64,000 nucleotides of DNA, from positions 12,333,501-12,397,500 of the forward strand of contig CM075765.1 of the NCBI GenBank assembly GCA_037974665.1, written 5' to 3'. Origin of the DNA: Ehretia macrophylla (Eukaryota; Streptophyta; Magnoliopsida; Boraginales; Ehretiaceae). Below, one piece after another: positions 50,301-62,360 of this stretch (position 1 is its first letter; every line of letters begins with the position of its first letter). Position numbers and translations under genes: made by a program. The notes under the pieces were generated by a model. That model was not told where the DNA came from, did not search any database, and saw nothing but the letters and a program-made list of their open reading frames with translations.

Positions 50301-53300
50301 AGGAGTCTTCTCTTTTTGGGGTTAGACTATATAGAACCAGAACAATAGACTAATTAACTGTAGTCAGGTCAGAGCCCTTTGTAGCCTATTGTAGGAAATT
50401 GATTGGACTTTATATCGTACTTTACTTAGTCTTCCGCTGGACCTGGATTCTCTAAAGCTTCAATAGAAGTGCCCCTCGAGGGAGGATTGAATAAGGAATT
50501 GACTTATCTCAAAAGGAGATTAAATTCTTTCATCTGTATCTGGCACTGCTTTACTTGGCTTATCTAGTAGACTGTTTTTAGTTTTCACGCAGGAAGGTGT
50601 AATTCAGGAATAAGAGGTAGCTGATTTACGCTTGCTTCCGAGCCTTCATTCCCACTTTCATTCTTTCAAGAAGTTACATATAAAATCAAAGTTGGCAATC
50701 CTAAAAATGCCAAAATATTTTCGGAAATGAAGAAGTGAAAAAGGGGCAGAGAAAAAGAAAAGGAGAATATAAATGTTGAATAACAGAAACTGACTCTTTT
50801 TTTTTTTTCGAAAGTAGAATTAAAGTGATCAAAAGTATGAATAAATGATTAATTCCGGGGTGGTCATTATAGCGGTTCCTTCTAATCCTAGAAGACGTCC
50901 GAAAAAAGCTGCGACGGAATTCTTTTTCGTCGCGCTTTTAGATTGGCCAACCCTTTCCTTAGTCGCTTTAGCACGCCTTCTGCCCGGTTAGGACAAGGTT
51001 GATTCTTGAGACAGCGACTCCCACAGCATTAGATTAGCCCAAAAGTTTATCCTCAATCCCAGAAATGCGAGTCAAAGAGAAGGTTCCATAAAGAGAAAGA
51101 GGTGTTTTCACTGTAATGTAATAAGAGTTCAAAATTGAATGATCAGCTTGAGTTGACACCTTTCGTTCACCAATACTGGTAGAGTAGGAACGAGTGGCAA
51201 TGCCTAATGGAATGTATACACATGCGAGCTTGGTTGCCAAGTATGGTAATGATAGCAATTTAACCAGAAGGAATCAGACACCTCTGAGTATGGAAAGGTC
51301 ATTTCAATTCAGATAAACTAACGCAATCCATATAACAGAAATAGATGATCTACGGGAATTAGCTATTGCCATAAATGAACTCCCAGTAATAACTAGTTTC
51401 ATGACATATGACCCATTCTTTTTATATCCTTATATAGCATATAACTAGGAGGATGCAATATGAATGCGTAATGCATATTAATGATAAGTGCAATGTCAAC
51501 TAGTCAAACCAACATTTGAAGAAGATAATGATATTAAGTCAACAAACACACCTGGGTTTGAATTTCCAGTGTAACCTAGCTGACTAATATCTACTCCACC
51601 ACCTGCATACAGACCCTGCAGCATAGCATTCTTTAGCTTTCTACCTTGTAGTAACGACTAGAAGGGGGGAAATTATAGAAAGTAAATTTCTAGTTCATCT
51701 AAACAGTGGATTGAGAACGAAAAAAAAAAATATCAGAAATCAATTTCATTTTACCTGTTGTTTAGCTCTTTCAAGCTCTTGTTCTAATTGAATAAGTTTC
51801 AATTTACTACTTTCTAGCTGCTGAACATAGGCCTGTAAATAAATTTTAGATTAGCTGAATGTGTTCTAGTTTCAATAACTCAAGAAACAAAAGAGTTGTA
51901 CTCTGGGGCAAAAACAAATACCTTTTTACGCAGGCGACTTTTACGAGCAGCCTCACGATTTTGAGCAAGGCGCCTTAAAACCTGTTAATCAAAATAAATG
52001 ATTAAGTCAGCAGAAATGATTCAGAGCTACTGAAAATTGAAATCAATGAAGACAATAGGGAACTTCAAAAAATTTGTGAGATGACAAATCTACGGAGGTT
52101 ATAAGCACACATTAGTACTGCAAGCATGCAATATGTCAGATTGTGTCAAAACTGAAATTGTACAAACAAGAAACACCTTCTTTGGCTTCTACTCTAAACT
52201 AATTTCTCAAGTTCTCGTCATATCATCTATCAATCTTACGTGCAATATCGACAGAGGAATAGTTTTCTTACTATAAAATTAGAAAGATAAACGTGAGCAT
52301 TGGGGAAAATGTACCGAAACAAGAATTTTCATCTATAGGTGGATGTTTTTCAATCAATAAAGAAGATGATAGCCAGTTTTGAAATATGTGCAAAGAACTG
52401 CTTTCTCAATTCAGCATTTCGACTTTCTTGTTCTGGTCTAGGAATGATTTGCTTGTCGTGCAGATAAAGCAAATAACAGGAAAATGCTCTTTTAAACACA
52501 AGACAGCACACTATCGTACACCTATATATACTGGCGTTATCAATTGAAATAAAACTACATATACTGGTTACATACTAAGGTCCATATACATTATATACAT
52601 GTGTTTGGGACCCTGTGCTCCTGAAGAAATATTCAGGAAATCATTGTCGTAATTTTAAACAAAAAAAGTAAAAGCACAAACGTAACACTAGATGTTCTAT
52701 TTGAAAATATAAAATCATGGTGATGTTCAAAGGTAACGATGCAAGAACTAAAATTCCAAAACCATACTCCTTGAGAAGCTGAAACTATGCTCTGCAAAGA
52801 ATCAGATGTGGTGAATGTGAACTATTTGAAAGAAACATATCTCATTCTTGAGTAGCTTTGGAACAGTTCCATCCATGATGAGGGAACTTTTGATTATAGG
52901 AGAAACAGAGAAAACGACACAGCAAAATAAGATATCAATGAAGATGATAATGAGTCGCCACGGTTGCACATTGAAGGGATATGAACCTGTAAGTTTTGGA
53001 CGGTCGTCTTTCACTTCAGAATAAATTCTAATCAAACAACTATATCTTCTGTGATGATGTAGGACACTGAAAACTTGATTTAAAAAGACTTAGTTATCAT
53101 ATTTTCATGCTACAATAAGAATAAAAAAAAAATATGTAACAAACACATATAAGGGTTCGAAAGGTTAGAAACTGATAGAAATCAAGGAAAGCAAAAGAGA
53201 CCAACATTTTTACCTTATCTACCGGTTTAGTAGCTTCTTGGTCGTATTTGTTAGAAGCTCCTATAGTTCCATGTGAAGAGTCCTCTGACTACAAGTTTTA

Positions 53301-53541
53301 AATACAGAAACTGATTAGATGTGGAACAAATGTAAGATGATAGAGTCATAACGCATAATGGATGAAGAAGAAAAGAAATCTGCACCTGGTTGCTCAATTT
53401 TGCTTCAACCTCCAGAATCATGGGAGCAGATGTGTTTAGAAATCCATTCCCTTTGAAATCTCCCCACATGCCAACTTGATGGATCGACTCGTACATGACC
53501 ATATTGGTTGGGGCAACAAACTGTGTGGATGTAGAATTCAT
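47307..53541 (-). CDS. TGA1/TGA4-type bZIP transcription factor (eight coding exons)
   Basis: Minus-strand exons: 53541-53386, 53288-53214, 51981-51922, 51832-51755, 51615-51552, 49647-49376, 48870-48643, 47459-47307. The joined frame is open for 361 aa (Arabidopsis TGA1 has 368). The N terminus is MNSTSTQFVAP with HQVGMWGDFKGN. The basic region RRLAQNREAARKSRLRKK (80-97) has the invariant N-x7-R (Asn85, Arg93). A short leucine zipper follows (98-123), then the DOG1/TGA domain with MEYGHWVEEQNRQ and DVFYLMSGMWKTTAERFFLW. Clade D TGA factors bind TGACG (as-1) sites and act with NPR1 in salicylate-dependent immunity, and in nitrate responses. Cys253 and Cys259 in DVCNLKQSC correspond to the redox-regulated Cys260/Cys266 pair of TGA1. 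An acceptor at 53552, just upstream of the ATG, indicates a 5' UTR intron. The 49648-51551 intron contains a probable mitochondrial insertion. Confidence 0.96.
50160..51290. other. Probable mitochondrial DNA insertion (NUMT) in a TGA intron
   Basis: About 1.1 kb inside the intron 49648-51551, with higher G+C and a different texture from the rest of the intron (for example GGTGGTCATTATAGCGGTTC, ACGCCTTCTGCCCGGTTAGG and GCTTGCTTCCGAGCC). It looks like plant mitochondrial non-coding DNA. A run of T (50798-50808) and AT-rich sequence at 50690-50850 may mark two separate pieces. A 74-codon frame on the minus strand at 51034-51258 is unrecognised and probably chance. Confidence 0.5.
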
Positions 53542-56300
53542 TTTCCTTGGACTGCAAGTTTGAAAAGAATCAGATTAGACACTCGAAGATACATAAATGG
53601 ATATGAATTGAGAAGCAGTCGTGTCAACTTCAATATTAAGGTGGCACATAGCAGTTAATAATTTAACCAATGAAATGAGAAGCAAAAAATAACACCATCC
53701 CATTGAGACAAATATAGTCAATAAACAAAGATATCTCTTCAGTAATTTAATATTAGCAAGTAGCATATATATTCTTCTTAAACTTTATCTAAAAGAATAG
53801 CCAATTTGCTCCAGCAGTAGAGAATTAGCTACTTAATTTAGGGGAAAGGAAGAAAGCAGCATGTGCAAGACACGCTGGAATCTCTCACCCCATAGTTCCA
53901 ATTCGTAGAAGAACTCTGAATTTATTCTCAAGTGTTAAACATAGTTTTGCAATTTTGGAAAGAGATGATGCTAATTTAAAATAACCAAATAGGACAGAGA
54001 TTCTACAGAGGAATTTAATGTTCAGATACGATATTCGACTAAGAGGAATGCCACATGCAAGTTGATCATTTTGATCAGATTCAAAGTTTGAAAGATCAAA
54101 TTACAACCCAAGCCCCCCTTCTCCCCTAAACACCAACACCACCACCACGCCAACCCCCCACCCCCTTTCTTGGCCAAGTATATGCCTCCACCAAGACCAC
54201 TTGTTTCTATATTCTAATAATTAAAATGGAAAAAATACAAGTATTGAACAGAGATAGAGTGCCAGGTGAGAATCCAAAGCTAATTCACCAAGCCAATTGC
54301 TGAGAACATATTCAGCAGCCATAAGAAAAGTCTGAAATATGATTACAACTGAAAAAACACAGCTTTCAAGTTGCAGCGAATCATGGCACTCATAGGAACT
54401 GATCAATCAATCGAGATTAACATAAAGAAGAGTTCATAATTTTATTATGATAAAATAAATCCTACACTCAACAACACACACACATAGAGCTTATGAAGAA
54501 CAAAAAGATTAAAAAGAGGTGAAAATCATGTAATTTTAAAGACAAAATACACCATGAATTTGATGAATACATAATTGAACCATGGTTCCACAACTGTGCT
54601 CAATTCTTCATCAAATTCATTGCTCATGAGCTCATCGAATAGCACCTGATCTAATACACATAAATGAACCACAGTTCCATAACTCTTTTTTCTTGAAATA
54701 TCCGAATTTTTGTCAGACTAATCCGGCCTTGAAGTTAACGGCCAGTAAACCTCCGGTCTGCCCAATTTTTCATCAAATTCATTCGTTATGAGCTCATAAA
54801 ATAGCACCTAATCTAAACCTCTTTCTACATAAGGAATGAAACAACAACTTAACAACTTTCAATCATCACAAACACCCAAGAAAAGTTTCGAAAATCCATA
54901 CCATAAAATCATCTATTTGGCTGCTCATACAACACAGAAGACACAAAAATGAGAAAGCAAGAAGAATTTCCACAAAAGTAAGCAGAAGAAGTCTACTATA
55001 TAATATAATCAGGCAACTTCAACGCATGTACGTGCAATTATTTCAATACCCTTTTGACTTTTTGTGTTTTCTTGGCAATCAAACAAAGAATATAAGAGTA
55101 AAAAGATGAACCTTTGAGCTTGAACCCACTTTGAGAAACTCTTTTTATTTGCTGCTAAATATTCCCAGCTCTCCAAACAGAAAACTGGAAGATATATAGC
55201 TAATTAATTGCTTCTTCCATGGTTGGTTTTGCAGAGAAGAATCAAATGTAAACGCAACATCTTTTCAAAAACTTATATTTATATGTAATACTCTATCATA
55301 TAAAGATAAGTGTATGCATATATATAATATACGTGTATAGCAGTACATAAAATACCATGTATATATCAGATATGTACACCAATCATATAGAGTTGTAGTA
55401 GTATATTATTGTTGTGTTTATGTGTGTGTGTGAGTATGCATGTGTGTGTGGATGCATGGACATTGGTATCACAATTATTAATTATAGCTACTGTGTTTGT
55501 TGGGTTTGTGCTGTAATGATACTCTTATAATATAATAACGTTATAATTAAGATTCAGATATCATAAATTATTTACGTCATTTTATTACAATTATATCAAC
55601 GATCTTACAATTTTTAAATTTAACTTGTAATGTCATAACGTTATAAATAAAATACTTTTATAACATTGTAATAAAAGATTGCAAATACATCATCATAATT
55701 ATATTAATAGATTACAACTATTATAATATTATAATGAGTAAACGACTTAACACCTTCTTGTATTTTTAAAAACGTAGTTAAATACTTCCTCTAAAGAATA
55801 AACGAAAACTCTAACAAAAGCGGATATTTAGTTACATTTTTAAAAATACAGAAAGTATTCAGTTATGTTTTTAAAATACATAGAGTAAATCAACTAGGTT
55901 TTAAAACATTATATACTTTTGACAAAATAAAAAAAAATTAAGTCATTTATATTATTATAACATTATGAACAAATTTATTCCCGTGTCACGTTGGCGTGTA
56001 AGGTGTCTTATCGCGTGGTACAGTTAGAAAATATAGAAGGATTAGATTGCGAGTTGGTTTGTGTTTTGTGGCATTTTCCACTATGGAAAGAACAAAATAT
56101 GAGAAAACACTGTAGTGTGTGTAATGTCTAGTTTGAATATGCGCACCAGGTCACTCTCACTACCCCGCATCTTCGCCCACCGTTGCTTAAATAATAATCC
56201 TCACATTTCTTATTATTGTTTTTAAGTACTCGTGTTTTGCACGCGCTTGTGGTGGAAGGGATTGTGGCTGACGTTATCTACACTATTGATTGGATTCTCG
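53542..56300. other. 5' region of the TGA gene: UTR intron, presumed first exon and promoter
   Basis: On the minus strand, TTGCAG|TCCAAGG puts a splice acceptor at 53552, 11 bases before the ATG. A plausible donor, TTTATG|GTATGG, lies near 54900, with the non-coding first exon extending towards about 55200. The promoter should lie beyond 55250. There I see (GT)n at about 55406-55450 and TGACGTTA (an as-1/TGA-type core) near 56270, which is too far off and too short to be sure of. No other gene seen. Confidence 0.5.
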
Positions 56301-56309
56301 AAAAAAGAA

Positions 56310-57285
56310 GAGAGAAAAACATGAATAGTAGTTCTCATTGTTTTTAAAAAATTCAGTTTAGTCGTTATTATTTTAAAATGTTTAAAAAAAATTTAATATT
56401 TTTTAAAAATTTTAATTTATTTTCTATTATTTTAAAAGGTTTAAAAAAATTCTCAATATTTCTCAAAATATTTAAAAAGGTCCTCAATATTTTTCAAAAG
56501 ATTCAAAAAGGTCTCTAATATTTCTCAAAAGATTCGAATAGTCCCTATTATTTTAAAAGATTTAAAAAAGTACCAAATGCTTCTCAACAGACTCAAAATA
56601 ATAATTACTGTCAAAACAACTATTAACTTTGACAGACTCTCTTTCATAATATAGTTTGACATGTAACAAAATTTAATTGGTTCGCTACTAATATGCAAAA
56701 CAACATTGTATGGGTCATCTTCTTTCTCCTGTCTTGCTAAAAAAAATTATAGATTATACATAATCTTTAAAAAATCTTAACTCCTTCAATTTTTGTCCAA
56801 ATTTCATAAAATTTGGTCCGTTATAATGAAAATTTCAAGGAGAATTCATAACCTGTAATAGTCACGTGATTCAAATTTCAAAAAAATTATTTCTTTTACC
56901 TAAATTGCTCTTTAAAGATTGGTCACATGACATGCACGTGGCTACTATTCTGTCAAAATTAATGTTTGTTTTGATGGTGAAAATCAGTTTGAGTCTTTTG
57001 AAAAATATTAGAAACTTTTTTGAATCTTTTAGAAAATATTAGGGACTAAATTGAATCTTTTGAAAAATATTAAGGGCCTTTTTGAACCTTTTGAAATAAT
57101 GAGAACTAAACTGAATCTTTTGGAAAACATTAGGGATCTTTTTGAATATTTTGAAACAATGGAGACTAAACTGAATATTTTAAAAAATATTCAGCACCTT
57201 TTTAAACTTTTTAAAACAATAGGGACTAAACTAATTTTTTTAGAAACAATGAGAACTATTCATGCTATTCTTCCAAAAAAGAAAG
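56310..57285. mobile_element. Foldback element with long inverted arms made of 60-bp repeats
   Basis: Both arms are about 300 bp. The left begins CATGAATAGTAGTTCTCATT; the right, inverted, begins CATGAATAGTTCTCATTGTT. Both arms repeat a motif of the form CAAAAGATTCAATTTAGTCC. The arms enclose about 300 bp of other sequence. This is a foldback or Mutator-like non-autonomous element with tandemly repeated termini. Confidence 0.75.
57040..57256 (+). repeat. 60-bp tandem repeats in the right arm of the foldback element
   Basis: About 3.5 units starting ACTAAACTGAATCTTTTGGA. Because 60 is divisible by 3, the array creates a 79-codon frame of 20-residue repeats (TKLNLLENIRDLFEYFETME-like). I judge this a by-product of the repeat, not a gene. 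Confidence 0.85.
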
Positions 57286-57669
57286 TATAGCAAAAAGAAC
57301 AATAATTAGAAAGAACCGAAAGGAAATGATCTTCCCTTATTTGTATAGCAGAAAAAGGAAAAAGGAAAAAAACAAGAAAAGATTTATAATATTTTGTTCT
57401 ACTACAAAAGGAAAGGAAATGAAAAGGTAATTTTAAATAAAAAACTATTAAAATGACCTTTTTATATGCCCCTTTAGAGGGCAACGAGATCAACAACAAA
57501 AAGATTTTATTTTATTGTCTTTCTCTGTAGTGAATCTAAGTGCATGTATTCAACAAGTGTTTTCAAGCATTTTAATTTTTTATCAACAGCGTTTTTATTT
57601 TATTTTATTTTCTCTCGATGTAAGGAAAAGCATAATAATATCTGATAAAGAAAACAAAAGGGTTTTGCT

Positions 57670-58025
57670 CCCAATAATTGGGTAAAGTAATCAAGTAATC
57701 ACTTATTGTGGTCAAATATTTTAAATTTAAATATAAGTAATGATATATATTATCTGTTTTTTCGCCTCACTTTTTTATCACTTTCTACATGTAATTCTAC
57801 ATTGTATACCAACTAAATAATATTCTTCTTTTTCTTTTTTCTCTTTAATTCTTTTTTTTTATCTCTCTTTTAATTAATATTTACTTAAATCTTTTCTTTC
57901 TTTTTATAACCATATCCGACCCAATACCAAAATTAAGCTTTTTTTAGTTCCAAATCAGTTATTGGCTTTGAGAACTCTTCATCTTATTCTTCGCCAGTCA
58001 ACGTCGGCATTGCTATAAGACCAAA
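57670..58025 (+). repeat. Left arm of a large inverted repeat
   Basis: Pairs with 58912-59210. Left arm: TTTAATTAATATTTACTTAA, TTTTTTTAGTTCCAAATCAG and GTCAACGTCGGCATTGC. Right arm inverted: CTTAATTAATATTTACTCAA, TTTTTTTAGTTCTAAATCCA and GTCAACATAGGTGTTGC. The order is kept over at least 200 bp. Confidence 0.75.
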
Positions 58026-58081
58026 CAAAAACATATGAACTTTTATTACATAGTTTATCATTAAGCACCAGACCAAATAAT

Positions 58082-58905
58082 CAGTGGCGGCCCTATATGT
58101 AGGTGAGGATGTGGATGTACACATTCTCACTTTAAAAATAAAAATAAAAATTATTTTTTGGTTTTTTTTTATAAAAACTATTATATTTAATACTTTGTGT
58201 GTACACTTTAAATGTAAATATTTGAATCCATCACTCAAATAATACATAATAGAATTTGACTTTTTTTCTTTTTATTATAATACCCCATTCGTAAAGAATC
58301 ATGAACACAACATACTATCATAAACTAAGTAAACAAAGTTCCTGACTAACATATACAAGGATATAAAGTAAAAAGAGTCCTAAATGTTGTTTCGAGATCT
58401 AATGCTCTAGCTCTATAGTGAATATGTCATCCAATTAATGGTAGCTTTTTTGGGACAAGAAGCATAGTAGAGGCTGTTTGACAACTTTGATTTGATACTT
58501 CTCAGTAAATATGCCCCACTTTGCCAAGTTTGTCCTCCAATATACTTTTCTACAACTTTAATCATTTTAAAGAGTCTATTTATTTCTCCTCCTTTTAATG
58601 GTACTCTATACCAAATGTTTTGTTTTGTTTTGTTTTGTTTTTTTGGGACTTAATGATGAACTATGTAACAAAAGCTTATATGTTTTTGTTTGGTTTAATT
58701 GTAGGGATGGATTCATAAATTTTTGTCAATAAAAATTAAAATATATAATTTTTTAATTACATGAGTTGTTTTTTTTTCCAGCGGGGATTAATAAATTTTT
58801 AACTAAAAATACATAGATGTTTATTTAAAAAAAATAAAATACATAGAATTTTTAACGCTTTTTTCGACTAGTGGGAGAGCCCCCACTATTTCCCGTGTGC
58901 ATCCG
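58082..58905. mobile_element. Possible hAT-like non-autonomous element between the inverted arms
   Basis: The left end CAGTGGCGGCCCTATATG and the inverted right end CAGAGGCGGATGCACACGG share CAG-GGCGG, as in hAT-type termini, but no matching 8-bp target duplication was found. The interior has no coding capacity. Confidence 0.35.
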
Positions 58906-58911
58906 CCTCTG

Positions 58912-59210
58912 TTTGGTTGCAACACCTATGTTGACCGGAGAAAAAGAAGATGAAGAATTCCTAAAGCAAGCAATGGATTTAGAACTAAAAAAAGTTTGAT
59001 TTTAATACTGGGTCTAAATAAAGAAAGAAAAAGATTTGAGTAAATATTAATTAAGAGAAAGAAAAAGAATTAAAAAGAAGAAAGAGAAACAAAAATATTG
59101 TTTAGTTGGCATGCCATGAAGGACTCTAGTAGGAGGTGATAAAAGGATGATGAGAAAATGAATGATTATACTCTCCTATCATAGCTATTGCCCAATCTTT
59201 AATTGACTTG
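58912..59210 (-). repeat. Right arm of a large inverted repeat
   Basis: Inverse of 57670-58025 (see that entry). About 890 bp separate the arms. Confidence 0.75.
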
Positions 59211-59344
59211 GAACATATGTTTGGATGTGTCGCTATACTATAGAATTTATAATTTTAGAGTGAATTCAATATGATATTACATAGAGTAAATTTTTCGTCG
59301 TCAAACAGAAAAACAAAGAGATTTTCTCATCTATTCACTCTTTT

Positions 59345-59682
59345 TCCCCTCACCAGGCTTTGATCTACAGATTGCTATTTTGTGGAGTGGTTTATGAAAT
59401 TTGGAAGGAAAGAAACTGAATGATCCATAACAATGTGTTTATTTTAGAGGAGCACATATGAGATATAATTTTTCAAAACACTAAAAATATATTGTGTACT
59501 GCAAATTTGTTTTTTAAATCTCCAATCAATAGTGTTCTTAATACTAACTGACAACTTGGTGATCTTTTAATCACCAGATAATCGATATTTTTATAGTATT
59601 GATGGAGCTTTGTACATTCTTATGAGTTCATCTTAATGAAACTATTTTTGTTTTTTCAGAAAAGAAAAAAAAAAAAAAAAAA
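59345..59682 (+). mobile_element. 5'-truncated LINE tail
   Basis: Plus-strand reading gives LWSGVVYEIWKERN then IIFQNTKNIL, the pattern that ends plant LINE reverse transcriptase proteins (VYxIWKERNxRIF). Several stops interrupt it. TCATCTTAATGAAACTA and an A run (59663-59682) close the fragment. Confidence 0.68.
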
Positions 59683-59990
59683 CGCTGAATCCAAATAAAT
59701 TGTTAGGAGAGTAGGATAGATTTAGAATTGGATTTGTGGGTTGGCATGGTTGTCTGGATAGATACGTGGTGAGTGAGGGGCACGCGTGACATAAGAGCGT
59801 GGGTGGGGACAACTATTCGTAATTTTAAATGGTTGTTGTCATTTCGCGGGAAGTGAAGTGACGGAAGCAAAGACCTAAACAACAACAAAATCAAGTGACG
59901 GAAACTAAAGTCTTCTGATTGGGGCGTGTCGTTGAGCTCCTTATCTTTGTGTTCCAACCACATTTTTTGTGTTTTTGGTTTTAGTTTTTC

Positions 59991-60190
59991 TTTTTTTTTT
60001 TTTTTTTTTGTCAAACACGTCAGTTTATTAACCATCAACCAATACCAATTAAGGTCAAAGTACAATTTACATTATCAGTCGAACGGCAGTTGAGCCAATC
60101 TAAGAAAAAGGAGAACCATCAAACTTGTTTCGCCACTCAGTCTGCCACTCAATTCACATCACGTGGTACAACGGAGAAAGACCACTCTAG
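59991..60190 (-). mobile_element. 5'-truncated LINE tail
   Basis: The T run at 59991-60009 is the poly-A tail. The minus strand reads VVPRDVN, stop, VAD, stop, VAKQV, the RNase H end (RxxNxVADWVAK) with Trp codons turned to stops. Confidence 0.62.
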
Positions 60191-60284
60191 ATGATTTGAA
60201 AACCACAATTTCTTTCTAAATATAGCAAAAGAAAAAAAAACACACAAAAACACAAACACATACACATATATATAATATAAATAT

Positions 60285-60720
60285 GTATAAGGTGTTGTTG
60301 GATAATAAATATAATAAATCACTCTCTAACATCTTAAGTTTTTAGATAATGTGTTAATTTAATATAGTAAATATATAACAACTCTTTTTTTTTTTTTGTG
60401 AGAATGTAAGAGTTCAAGTTACCAAGTAATTTTGGTTCAAGTCTCCCACCACACATTAAAAAAAAAAAAAAATTGTCCACACCCATTTAAAAAATTAAAA
60501 AAATATCTATGTGCAAGGCTCAAAAGTTAAAATGATGTTCACCACTTATTTAAAAAAAAAAAAAAAAAAAAAACCACTATCCACGTGTAAGGTTCAAAAA
60601 GAATCCTCTGGCACGTGACTGGACATGTTTGAAAATTAATAAATATAATATGCTTTTTATTAAGAATTAAACCTTAATTTTAAATAATGTGGTAATTTAA
60701 TATATGTAATATATTTACAG
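60285..60720 (+). repeat. Decayed repeat related to the TRIM-like element, with A/T homopolymers
   Basis: GTTGGATAATAAATATAATA and AACATCTTAAGTTTTTAGAT resemble the terminal repeat at 35324. Runs of T (60385-60398) and A (60459-60472, 60551-60573) and repeated GTGCAAGGCTCAAAAG/GTGTAAGGTTCAAAAA segments follow. The precise structure is lost. Confidence 0.4.
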
Positions 60721-60902
60721 TGAGCTAAATAATGGATGATGTGGTATATATATGTGTAGACTCCACAAGTTGAAAGTTGCATAACTAGAGGAACAAATGC
60801 TCTAGCCAAGTTGGATAATATTATTCATAATTAAATGGTCGTCGAGGAATGTATAGGTGATTAATTTATTCAAAATTTTGACCTCTTCAAAGCCTTTGTA
60901 AT

Positions 60903-61140
60903 GTTTTTTTTTTTTTTGGGGTTACAAGGAGACTTTAAGTCTAATTTACAACTCCGACCAATCTTTGAGATATTTCATCTCTAATGTTTTTTTGTAACTA
61001 TTCATCTAACAAAGTTGGAGGTTTTGTGAGCGTATGAGTTCCAATCATATACGACAGTCCGAGCTTTGCCAAGCAATCTGCACATAGATTTACTTCCCTG
61101 TAAATGTGTCGTGCCCTGAAACCAGGATTGCGTCTTAGAA
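60903..61140 (-). mobile_element. 5'-truncated LINE tail (RNase H end)
   Basis: The T run at 60906-60918 is the poly-A tail. The minus strand reads HIYREVNLCADCLAKLGLSY, then PPTLLDE and IRDEISQRLVGVVN. It is the same pattern as the copy at 26842-27095, with longer open stretches. Confidence 0.75.
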
Positions 61141-61393
61141 TTTATTCATACTCTTCCATTTAAGGTTTGAAGGAGTTGTTACATGTAAGACCTTGCGCAT
61201 GTATGATAAGAAGAAGTTCCAATTCTAAAAGAGTATCTAAAAATAGTATAACAATTAGAAATTCTCATTCTAAAAGTAACTAAAGTATAAGGAAAAACGT
61301 TCACCTAATACGATTATAGGGCCTACCAACGCATGCTAGAAATTGAGATAAGCCCTACCGCCATTTTGAAGAGTGACTCTAAAATATACATAT

Positions 61394-62360
61394 GGGCAAA
61401 TTTCACTATTAGTCCCCAATGTTTACCCCTCTTTCAATTTAGTCCCTAATGTTTTAAAAGTTACACAAATAGTCCTCAATGTTACCAAAAACTAGCGCAA
61501 TTAGTCCTTTTTGTCAAATGAGCAGTTAAAATTGACGAAAAATTAAACAATTCATGCCAAAAAGACCATTGTACCCTTGATTAATTAGGCAAAGTTCCAT
61601 AAGTACCCTTTTTATATTTTTTTTTCTCCCCTCATCTTCTTTCCCCTTTGTCTCACACACACCAAGATACACATACACAGAATACCAACACACATAGACA
61701 CACAGTACACACACACACCAACACACACAGACACACACCAACATACATAGACGCACACCAATAGCAAAGACATACACCAACACACGCAGTACACACATAG
61801 ACACACACTAATGCACGCAACACATACATAGACACACACAATACACACACCAAGATACATAGACGCACATCAATAGCAAAGACATACACCATCACACATA
61901 GACATACACCAACATACACCCACACACACAATACTAGACGCACACACATAGTACACATAGTGACCCATACGTAAAATGCACACAACAACACACACAAGGA
62001 ATAGGGTGGGGTTACGGGTAGGGTGTAGGGCTTAGGTAGGGTGTAGGGATAATGGCGTGGGGAAGAAGGGAAGAGATAGGGTACGGGTAGGTTGGGGAAA
62101 AAGGGAGTGGGGGTCACGGTAGGGGTAGGGGTGGGGGTGGTTTAGTCTGGGTGAAAAAAGAAAAAAAAAAAAAAAGAAGGAAAATAATTTTTTTTAAAAG
62201 TAAAAAGACATTTTTGCGCTTAATTTTACACCCATTTAACAGAAAGGACCTTTCGTGTTATTTTTTGCAAATATCGAGGATCATTACCGTCACCTTTAAA
62301 AATATAAAAACTAAATTAAAAGTGAAGGTAAACAGTGAGGACTAACAGTAAAATTTGCCC
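61394..62360. mobile_element. MULE-like non-autonomous element (967 bp) with long terminal inverted repeats
   Basis: The left end GGGCAAATTTCACTATTAGT answers the inverted right end GGGCAAATTTTACTGTTAGT, continuing with CC(C/T)CA(A/C)TGTTTACC and AATTTAGT. The interior is a CA-rich minisatellite (61651-61995) and a GGGTAGGG-rich tract (62005-62145). Possible target duplications (ATACATAT and ATTATATG) do not match well. Confidence 0.78.
61651..62145 (+). repeat. CACACA minisatellite and GGGTAGGG-rich tract
   Basis: Degenerate units such as ACACACCAACACACATAGAC run to about 61995. They are followed by G-rich segments (GGGTAGGGTGTAGGG, GGTAGGGGTAGGGGTGGGGG). Minus-strand Val/Cys-rich frames here arise from the repeat. 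Confidence 0.85.

Noticed and set aside
51034-51258. A 74-aa frame in the TGA intron
   Set aside because: It lies in probable mitochondrial insertion DNA and matches no mitochondrial protein I know.
57051-57290. A 79-aa repeat protein
   Set aside because: The 20-residue periodicity is the 60-bp tandem repeat of the foldback element arm.
61526-62117. Cys/Val-rich membrane-like frames
   Set aside because: They come from the CACACA minisatellite read on the minus strand.
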